A stretch of DNA of 64,000 bases from Monoplex corrugatus (taxonomy: Eukaryota; Mollusca; Gastropoda; Littorinimorpha; Ranellidae). This document shows, piece by piece, positions 1-7,799 of this stretch. The stretch lies in NCBI GenBank assembly GCA_030674185.1, contig CM060307.1, forward strand, positions 62,677,153 to 62,741,152, read 5' to 3'. Below the pieces are notes generated by a model. That model was not told the DNA's origin and searched no databases. It saw only the letters and a program-made list of their open reading frames with translations. The position numbers and the translations under genes were made by a program. Each line of letters begins with the position of its first letter. Position 1 is the stretch's first letter.

Positions 1-1
1 A

Positions 2-832
2 GACCCTGGATTAAAGGTTGGAGGGAAAATGATAAACAACATTCGGTACGCAGATGACACCGTGCTAATTGCAGAAAATGAAAGGGACCTACAAGGCCTT
101 GTGAATATACTAGAAATAGAAAGCAGAGGTGAGGGGTTGGAGCTAAACAGCAGGAGGACTGAAGTCATGGTGATCAGTAAAAAACATGAAATCCCCTCAT
201 GCAAAGTGACGGCAAATGGCACAACCTTGACCCAGGTTAATAGGTTCAAATGCCTGGGAACGGTCATTTCATCAGACGGCAGATGCACATCGGAAATGGC
301 TGGCGGAGTCGGCCAAGCCAAAACAGCATTCAAGAAGATGACAAGCATTCTTACCAACAAATGCCTATCAATTAACATCAGAAGGAGAGTCCTTGAATGT
401 TATATAGAACCAATACTGTTGTACGGATGCGAGGCATGGACAGTCAGCAAGCAAAGCCAGAGCAGGATCGAGGCAGCCGAGATGTGGTTTCTCAGAAGAA
501 TGTTGAGAGTTCCATGGACAGCAAAGAAAACAAACGAGACAGTCTTGATGGAGGCAGACACAAGTCGATCACTGATAAGGAAGATTAGGAAAAGACAAGC
601 AACATTTATAGGCCATTTTATGAGGAAGAGGGATTTGGAGCACCTGGTCACAACGGGAAAGCTGGAGGGAAAGAGAGCACCAGGTAGACCCAGGGAGAGA
701 ATGCTGGACGGACTTGCAGAGTGGCTGGGGATGAGGAGGGTGGGAGAGATGCTTGGGACAACGAGAGATAGAGATGGTTGGAAGTCCATGGTCGCCAACG
801 CCATGCGGCAGGGCACCTGATGATGATGATGA
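2..832 (+). mobile_element. RTE-like LINE, 3' end (RT palm motif C to C-terminus)
   Basis: An open frame enters from the window edge and ends at a TGA at 818-820. It holds the RT motif YADDTVLIAEN near the start, a thumb region with LLYGCEAWTV, and the C-terminal MWFLRRMLRVPWTAKKTNE and GKRAPGRPRERMLDG segments. These are typical of the reverse-transcriptase C-terminus of RTE-like non-LTR retrotransposons, which reverse-transcribe their own RNA at a nicked target. The stop runs directly into a short (TGA)n tail, as expected for the true 3' end of this kind of element. Endonuclease and most of RT lie outside the window or are missing. Other copies of the same family lie at 851, 10709, 37500, 39930, 53595 and 61037. 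The clade name (RTE rather than a neighbouring clade) is an inference from motifs. Confidence 0.85.
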
Positions 833-850
833 CACTCAGGGAGGGAGCTG

Positions 851-1308
851 TCATCATCATCATCATGTGCCCTGCCGCATGGCGTTGGCGATCATGACCC
901 TCCAAATGTATCTATCCCTTGTTGCCGCTAGCACATCTTTCACCCTCTCTGTCATCAGCCACCCTGCAAGTCCGTCTAATATTTTCTCCCTGAGTCTACC
1001 TGGTGCTCTTTTTCCCTCCAGCTTTCCTGTTGTGGCCAGGTGCTCTAAATTCTCTTGCCTCATAAAATATCTTATAAATATTGCTTGTCTTTTCCTAATC
1101 TTCTTCATTAATGATCTTCTTGCGTCTACCTCCTTCAAGACTGTTTTCTTTGCTGTCTTTGGAACTCTCAGCATTCTTCTTAGAAGCCACATTTCAGTTG
1201 CTTCAATTTAGTTCTGACTTTGCGTGCTGGCTGTTCACGCCACACATCCGAACAACAATATCGGATCAGTATAACATTCAAGCACTCTCTTCCTGATGTT
1301 ATACACTT
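851..1308 (-). mobile_element. RTE-like LINE 3' fragment, tail-to-tail with the previous copy
   Basis: Same family as the copy at 2-832, in the opposite orientation. A (CAT)n run at 851-866 is the tail. The minus-strand frame reads MWLLRRMLRVPKTAKK, GKRAPGRLREKILDG and ends NAMRQGT. It can be followed back to about 1308, where the LECY motif of the thumb region lies, with stops in between. It is 5'-truncated and decayed. Only about 18 bases separate the two tails. Confidence 0.8.
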
Positions 1309-1545
1309 TCTTCTTGTTCTAACAGCACACTGGCACACGGAACAGCAAGGGAACGCGGAAACAATAAGGCTGCATTCTGTCGACAGTTAGAGTAAAGAGA
1401 ACACCGATTTTGTGGGCAATGTACTTGACATGGAGTATAATGCAGTGCCTCTAATTTCACCGCCGATGTCGCCTTTTGGCGACCGTCTGACAGACCGCCA
1501 ACATACTTTATTGTTGCATAATCCCAAACTCCAATCACTCTTCTT

Positions 1546-1583
<38 letters not shown>

Positions 1584-1798
1584 CAATTCGGTTGAGAAAT
1601 AAGAAAGTTACAGTCGACTATTTGAAGTCGGTAGGTGCATTTTTCTTGTGTTTTTTTTTAAACAGCTGGTCCTGAGGACTTTAACATTCTAAAATCAATG
1701 GCGGCGAAGGGGCTAATCATTCCAATGTGTCAGCTTAATTTTGACAAAATTGTGAATGAAAACAGTCTTTTATGTGTTAACAGAAATATGTGCCTACT
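1309..1798. other. intergenic or intronic, poly(A) run at 1551-1582
   Basis: A 30-base A run is the only clear feature. It probably marks an old retroposon tail. No further serine-protease exon was found here on the minus strand. Confidence 0.5.
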
Positions 1799-1994
1799 GA
1801 AAAGAAGAAGAAGAGGAGGAGGAGGAAGAGGAAGAAGAAGAAGAAGAAGAAAAAGAAGAACAAGAACAAGAACAAGAAGTCAAAGAACAAGAACAAAGAA
1901 GAAGAAGGAGGAGGAGGAGGAGAAGAAGAAGAAGAAGAAGAAGAAGAAGAAGAAGAAAAAGAAGAAGAAGCAGAAGAAAAAAAGAAGAAGAACC
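1799..1994. repeat. (GAA/GAG)n polypurine tract
   Basis: About 195 bases almost purely purine on the plus strand, built from AGA/GAA/GAG triplets. On the protease-coding minus strand it is a polypyrimidine tract that begins right after the putative donor of exon 4. Confidence 0.95.
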
Positions 1995-1997
1995 TAC

Positions 1998-2085
1998 CCT
2001 TTAAAGCAATGAGCAGCTGTGACAACCCATGATTGTCAATGAGTGTTCCTCCACACAGATGTTGTCCATGGTAACGCAGTGACAC
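1998..2085 (-). pseudogene. protease exon 4: CGGTLI and catalytic-His segment, one-base deletion
   Basis: The acceptor is TTACAG|GTGTCACTG. Translation is VSLRYHGQHLCGGTLIDNH, then shifts frame. One extra T after CAT would give WVVTAAHCFKG, so the catalytic His codon is present but out of frame. The putative donor is AAAGG|GTAGGT. The deletion is either real decay or a sequencing error. Confidence 0.8.
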
Positions 2086-5000
2086 CTGTAACATCAACAT
2101 ACATTGTAAGTGACACCTGTAACACATCAACATCCATTGTAAATGACACTTGTAACACATCAACACTCATTGTCAGTGACACTTGTAACACATCAACACC
2201 CATTGTCTATGACACTTGTAACACATCAACAACCATTGTCTATGACACTTGTAACACATCAACACTCATTGTCAGTGACACTTGTAACACATCAACGCTC
2301 ATTGTCAGTGACAACCGTAACACATCAACGCTCATTGTCAGTGACACGTGTAACACATCAACGCTCATTGGTCAGTGACACTTGTAACACATCAACGCTC
2401 ATTGTCAGTGACACTTGTAACACATCAACACTCATTGTCTATGACACTTGTAACACATCAACAACCTTTGTAAGTGACACTTGTAACACATCAACACTCA
2501 TTGTCTATGACACTTGTAACACATCAACACTCATTGTCAGTGACACTTGTAACACATCAACGCTCATTGTCAGTGACACTTGTAACACATCAACACCATT
2601 GTCTATGACACTTGTAACACATCAACAACCTTTGTAAGTGACACTTGTAACACATCAACGCTCATTGTCAGTGACACTTGTAACACATCAACACCCATTA
2701 TCTATGACACTTGTAACACATCAACACTCATTTTCAGTGACACTTGTAGCACATCAACACCCATTGTCAGTGACACTTGTAGCACATCAACACTCATTGT
2801 CTATGACACTTGTAGCACGTCAACACTCATTGTCTATGACACTTGTAACACATCAACACTCATTGTCAGTGACACTTGTAACACATCAACACCCATTGTC
2901 AGTGACACTTGTAGCACATCAACGCTCATTGTCAGTGACACTTGTAGCACATCAACACTCATTGTCAGTGACACTTGTAGCACATCAACACCCATTGTCA
3001 GTGACACTTGTAGCACATCAACACTCATTGTCTATGACACTTGTAACACATCAACACTCATTGTCTATGACACTTGTAACACGTCAACACTCATTGTCTA
3101 TGACACTTGTAACACATCAACACTCATTGTCAGTGACACTTGTAACACATCAACAACCTTTGTAAGTGACACTTGTAGCACATCAACACTCATTGTCAGT
3201 GACACTTGTAGCACATCAACACCCATTGTCTATGACACTTGTAACACATCAACACTCATTGTCTATGACACTTGTAGCACATCAACACTCATTGTCAGTG
3301 ACACTTGTGACACATCAACACTCATTGTCAGTGACACTTGTAGCACATCAACACTCATTGTCTATGACACTTGTAACACATCAACAACCTTTGTAAGTGA
3401 CACTTGTAACACATCAACACTCATTGTCTATGACACTTGTAACACATCAACACTCATTGTCAGTGACACTTGTAACACATCAACACTCATTGTCAGTGAC
3501 ACTTGTAAACACATTCACCGTCATAGACTTACCTGCCATGGGTATTCACCAAGAGTCGCCTGCGTTCCCCCCACAATCCTATGATGCTCATTGACACTGG
3601 CTACGCCACATGTTCCTGAAATGAACAGTATGATGGCTAGTAGAAACAAACAAACAAACAAACGAGCAAACAGACAAACAAAAAAACAAAACAAAACAAA
3701 ACAAAAACAAATACTCAAACAAACAAAAATTGTCAGGTGCTTATTGAAAGATAGAAATAAGAAATTCAAATTCCATGGAGGAAAAAAAAATCAAAGAGGC
3801 GTTGGAAATTGGCAACGGAAATTGAGCTGAAGAGCATTAACCGGGCAGTGCTCACGTCACATGTTCTTGCGGTTATTTTTCATCACATGGAAAGTATGTG
3901 CTAAGTGGTTATGTTTAAAGTTGTGTAACCCTGATGTATATGTATAATGAAGTTATCATTATTTGACATTTTTTTGTGTCTAATATATAATGATTATGTG
4001 AAACTTGTCCTTGTCTTAAAAAATTTGTATTTGTATTATGATTTTATAACTGAATTTTCAGTATTTTGATGTACAATCGACATTCGCGCGAACAAACGAA
4101 TAAACCCAAAAGCATGCTACGGACAAAACTGATTCGACAATCACAATATAGATCAACACTTATATTATCATAATATAGATCAACACTTTACGTTTCAGTT
4201 TTCTTTACCTGTGTGGGAGCCAGAGGTGCCGTGAGAGGGAGTCGCGGTGACAGACGGGCGATGAGTCGTGTGGGTGTTGGAAGTTCCGGAGGATCCACTC
4301 GGGGGGTAGCAGCAGAAGTGCAGGAAGCTACAGTAGGAGTAACTGAGATGGTGGCCAGTGGGACAGGAGGAAGCGGAGCTTATACACACTCCATGTAAGG
4401 AAGACGAACATACTGAAACAGAGAATCATCGACTGTAAACTGATGAAGACTAAAAAGAAACAAGAATGTGGTCGGACGACGCATATTCATTACATGTGAA
4501 AAGAAGGACTCATCACATCCAGTTTTTGTTACTGTGGTTTTGTTCTTGTAATCAGAACGCTATCCCAAATTTAGCTAAAAAGAACATAGTCTAACATTAA
4601 CAACAACAACAACAACAACAACAACAATAACAACAATAAAGAAATGCTATCTCTTCCAGCTGTTCTCTCTTATTTCAAATTACTAAGTCTCGACAAACTA
4701 CAACCTATAAATTACAAACTATAAACTACAACCTATAAATTACAAACTATAAACTACAACCTATAAATTACAAACTATAAACTACAACCTGTAAATTACA
4801 AACTATAAACTACACACCATAAACTACAAACTATAAAATACGAACGATGAACTACAAACGATAAAACTACACACGATAAACTGCAAACTATAAACTACAA
4901 ACGTTAAACTACAAACTATAAACCACAAACTCTTAACTACAAACGATAATCTACAAATTATAAACTACAAACGATAAACTACAAACTGTAAACTACAAAC

Positions 5001-6332
5001 TATAAACTACAAGCTATAAATTACAAGCTATAAACGACAAACAATAAACTACAAACTATTCATACCTGAAATGACCCATGTGTTTATGTTGACGTGTTTT
5101 GTCTAGAAAGTACAATCCATTCCTAGCGTTCTTGGTCAAGCCTTAACTTTACCCCGTTGCACTTGTACAGTCCATTTCTGATGATCTTGGTCAAATCTTT
5201 CCTCTTTAAAAAAATATATATACCACATAATCATACTAACCACGTCACAGCTTCTAAACGTGAAGTCTTGAAATCTGTACCTAAACGCGAATAAACATAA
5301 TTCTTAAAAGTGACTACCGATATATTCAAGTATGTGGAAACTAGAAACACACACAAAGAGAATAAAAATACATACCAAAGTGCCTTGTCGTGTTTCCACA
5401 GTTAAATACCCATTCTTATTCTTTTTCCGAGTGCTATCCATTGTTATTCTGTTTTCAGATGTTCATTCTTTTTCCGGTTGTTACCCATTGTTCTTCTATT
5501 TTCAGACGTTTATTCTTTATCCGAGAGCTACCCATTGTTCTTCTGTTTTCAAACGTATCTAGCTTGTATATTCTGAAGACATATCGTCTTTTAGTTCCCT
5601 TGATCCTAACTCACCACGCCAGCTTTCTATAATTTTGAACAATTTTGTCAGGAACCTATCTTAGCGTTATCAAGCTCTCTAAGCTGGGCATTTTCCTGTC
5701 TGTGTCTCTCCCTCCGTCCCTCTCAAACGATAAGAAATACTGTTACTGTTTGCTTTCCTTATGTATTATGTCATTTGTCATTGGTTTATCTATTATTTCT
5801 TCGCAACGACAATTTTGAAAATTGGCTTTTTAGCCAATAACTTCTACCAGAACAAAATAAAGTATCACTGCCGTTGGAATTGTCATATTTAACTCCCTCC
5901 TTGAAAATAGGGCGCCAATGCCTTCAAAAATGATATTAGCCTGCACGTAATCTCTCATCCTCATCCGATTAATTAAGCAAAGTTATGGATAAAGTCGTGC
6001 CCCAGCAACTTTTCCGCCATGAAAATGATATTACAACGTTTTCAATGGTCTTTTTGTTTTCTTTTTTTAAATAAAAAAAACAACCTATTCATTATTGTTA
6101 TTATTATTGTTTTTTGTTGTTGTTGTAAAAGTGCAAAGAGCATACTTTTCACATAGATCTAGACTGTTTGAGAGATGCAATTTAATATAATATAGTTATT
6201 ATCATTAACATCGGCAGCAGCGGTTGCAGTAGCAGCAGCAGCAGCATCAGTATCAGCATCATTGTTATCATCATCATCATCATCATCATCACCATTATTA
6301 TTATTATTATTATTAATATTTACATCATCATT

Positions 6333-6368
<36 letters not shown>

Positions 6369-6530
6369 TATAAACCAAGATTATGGACAGATGCTATTAC
6401 TGATGCTGGTTTGCTGTCTCTCCTAGCAGGAAAGAATCAAGCACACCACCACATGTTCCCAGTACAAACCTGTAGTGGCGTCAGTAAGGGCCGCACACAC
6501 TACCAGCAAGACAAGACACCCGAGTACCAT
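1998..6530 (-). CDS. secreted CLIP-like serine protease (trypsin family), first four coding exons
   Basis: Four minus-strand exons with GT-AG borders join in phase (1, 1, 0). Exon 1 (6530-6470) gives a 20-residue signal peptide starting MVLGCLVLLVVCAALTDATT. Exon 2 (4412-4209) gives a six-cysteine domain with spacing C-x7-C-x6-C-x10-C-x5-CC, then a Ser/Thr/His-rich linker. Exon 3 (3615-3533) gives TCGVASVNEHHR|IVGGTQ, the zymogen activation site, and ends EYPWQ. Exon 4 (2085-1998) gives VSLRYHGQHLCGGTLIDNH and would continue into the catalytic-His motif TAAHC but for a one-base deletion. Domain order (signal, clip-like knot, linker, trypsin domain) matches extracellular zymogens of invertebrate proteolytic cascades. 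That role is family knowledge, not shown here. The Asp and Ser exons are absent and presumably lie left of base 1, in which case both left-end LINEs sit in intron 4. Whether the gene is functional depends on the exon 4 indel. Confidence 0.8.
2086..3512. repeat. 33-bp minisatellite inside protease intron 3
   Basis: About 43 tandem copies, typical plus-strand unit beginning GACACTTGTAACACATCAAC then ACTCATTGTCAGT. Variants differ at a few positions (AAC/AGC, CTC/CCC, CAG/CTA). The period is a multiple of three, so long frames are open across it (reading DTCNTSTLIVS), but these are by-products. On the gene strand each unit is GTGTCA plus an acceptor-like tail ending TTACAA or TTACAG. Confidence 0.95.
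3533..3615 (-). CDS. protease exon 3: activation site IVGG
   Basis: Acceptor TTCATTTCAG, donor CAG|GTAAGT (perfect consensus). It encodes 27 residues including the CG that usually bridges the light chain to the protease domain, then HHRIVGG. Cleavage after Arg would free the new Ile N-terminus, as in trypsin-like zymogens. Confidence 0.9.
4209..4412 (-). CDS. protease exon 2: CLIP-like cysteine knot and linker
   Basis: Acceptor CTGTTTCAG at 4413-4421, donor CACAG|GTAAAG. The frame is CSSSLHGVC...CPTGHH...CSFLHFCC followed by a Ser/Thr-rich stretch. It enters in phase 1 and leaves in phase 1, so it can be spliced cleanly. The clip assignment rests on cysteine spacing only. Confidence 0.75.
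4599..4640. repeat. (CAA)n microsatellite
   Basis: About 13 AAC/AAT triplets in protease intron 1. Confidence 0.9.
4692..5062. repeat. 14/28-bp AT-rich minisatellite
   Basis: Tandem ACAAACTATAAACT units. The left third shows a clear 28-bp higher-order unit in which ACAACCTATAAATT alternates with ACAAACTATAAACT, and the right part is more diverged. It lies in protease intron 1. Confidence 0.9.
5405..5560. repeat. about 57-bp imperfect tandem repeat, 2.5-3 copies
   Basis: The phrases ATTCTTTTTCCG, CCATTGTTCTTCT and TTTTCAGA recur at 5412, 5469 and 5512. There is no coding signal. Confidence 0.7.
6195..6366. repeat. (CAG)n, (ATC)n and (ATT)n compound microsatellite
   Basis: A run of CAG/CAT triplets grades into ATC and ATT triplets, upstream in protease intron 1. 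Confidence 0.9.
6470..6530 (-). CDS. protease exon 1: signal peptide
   Basis: The start context is ACCATGG. It encodes 20 residues with a hydrophobic LGCLVLLVVCAAL core and ends one base into a codon at ACAG|GTTTGT. The donor is weaker than consensus, but the phase fits exon 2. Confidence 0.75.
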
Positions 6531-6929
6531 GGTGTCCTAATAGGATCTCTGGGTCTTCAACTGAAAATCCTCAAGCTCTGTGGTGAATTTAAAGGGACTC
6601 TATAAAAGGTTTACCAAGGTTTACCAAAAGGAGGCCCTTTGGTAGTGTGGACAAGAACGTTTGCTGTTTCACCAGACCTTGCAGGACGGAGCCACTTATC
6701 TATGTTTCCAGTTCCTAAAGGTCTCGCCACATTGGTACCGCTAGTGTTTGGCAGCAGGAAACCACCATCGTATGTTCCCAAGTTTACCATGGCCAGTCAA
6801 AACACGAAAAAAGATTGATAACGAAGTAAATAGGGGCTCCTGTGGAGCACCTTTGTCCGGTAGGGACAGTCAAATGTTGTACGGTTGTCAGGCGTGGACA
6901 GTCAACACCCTCTCCATGAACAACTTTGT
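6531..6929. other. 5' flank of the protease gene plus LINE debris
   Basis: Holds the presumed 5' flank of the protease gene. A short stretch at 6880-6905 reads LYGCQAWTVN, a relic of the RTE-like LINE thumb. A consensus-like TATAAAAGG at 6601 points away from the protease gene. Confidence 0.4.
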
Positions 6930-7472
6930 TTCTCAAACTGCCAGATCTTGCTACTATCACCTCCATCGTATAAGCCTGATCAGGAAGTATCTCTCTGTCG
7001 AAACAACTGCAAAACTCGTTCTCTCCTTCATAATGTCTCGCATTGACTATTGCAATTCACTCCTGTCTGGTCTTCCTGCCTCCACCATTCACATCCTACA
7101 GTGCATTCAAAACAATGCTGCACGCCTTGTACTCAAAAAGAAAAAAAGCTGACCACATATCTCCTCTCCTGGCACAACTTCACTGGCTCCCTGTATCAAA
7201 GCGCATACAGCACAAACTAGACACCATGTGCTACAAAAGCCTCAATAACGCAGCCCCCCTATTACCTGTCAAGCCTACTTGAGATCTATGTTCCCTCACG
7301 TACCCTCCGCTCTGCCTCCGATCCTCTGACTTTTCGCTTTCCACGCACTATGCTCAATACCTATGGTCCACGAGCCTTCTCTGTTTCTGGTCCGCTCTCC
7401 TGGAACAAACTTCCTCTCTCAGTTCGTCAGCAACCTACTTTTGTCTCCTTCAAGTCCGCTCTCAAAACTCAC
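6930..7472 (+). mobile_element. CR1/L2-like LINE, C-terminal fragment, split by the Penelope element
   Basis: Plus-strand frames read IRKYLSVETTAKLV, SRIDYCNSLLSGLP, QNNAARLVL, DHISPLLAQLHWLPV, YGPRAFSVSGPLSWNKLP and SFKSALKTH. This is the standard C-terminal region of CR1/L2/jockey-type reverse transcriptases. Frameshifts and stops show it is dead. The frame breaks off after LKTH and resumes as HLFSSA-stop at 10391, on the far side of the Penelope-like element. Confidence 0.8.
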
Positions 7473-7799
7473 ATCAATTCAGTGCGGACAATGTCAACAT
7501 CCTGGACAGAGAAAATAAGTGGTTCCAGCGAGGAGTCAAGGAGGCCATCTACATCGCAGCCACCAACCCCCCGCTCAACAGGGACCGGGGCCGTTACACC
7601 CTGCCCCCGGTGTACCATTCTCTGATTCGATCTCGTGAACTGGGTTCATCCCATGTTCGCGAGATCTGAGTAGAGATTCACGCAGACAGCATTAGAGCGC
7701 TGACGAAGATGGCGAGAACGCCATCGAAAGCTACGGAACTGTGAGTAGCGATTTTTACACTGTTGGGAGACCTTGTTCTTCAAAAATTGGTAGCATTAT
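7471..7799 (+). repeat. left pseudo-LTR of the Penelope-like element
   Basis: Identical to 10062-10390. It encodes the C-terminal tail of the ORF plus the 3' UTR, so this copy is a truncated upstream partner. The first in-frame ATG of the full copy straddles its last two bases. Confidence 0.9.
7700..7749 (+). ncRNA. hammerhead-like core in the pseudo-LTR (incomplete match)
   Basis: CTGACGA at 7700-7706, a perfect 7-bp stem (7708-7714 with 7719-7725) with loop AGAA, then GAAA, then a possible 5-bp stem GCTAC/GTAGC. Penelope-like elements are known to carry hammerhead ribozymes in this position. A canonical UH cleavage site and stem I could not be placed. The same motif recurs at 10291-10340. 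Confidence 0.4.

Noticed and set aside
2086..3512. CRISPR-like array
   Set aside because: Units are contiguous and lack unique spacers. It is a minisatellite in a eukaryotic intron.
2043..3594. Repetitive ORFs reading DTCNTSTLIVS
   Set aside because: Product of a 33-bp tandem repeat lying in an intron on the opposite strand; frames are broken by small length changes.
6597..6610. TATA box of the protease gene
   Set aside because: The consensus TATAAAAGG is on the plus strand, pointing away from the minus-strand gene; position alone is not enough.
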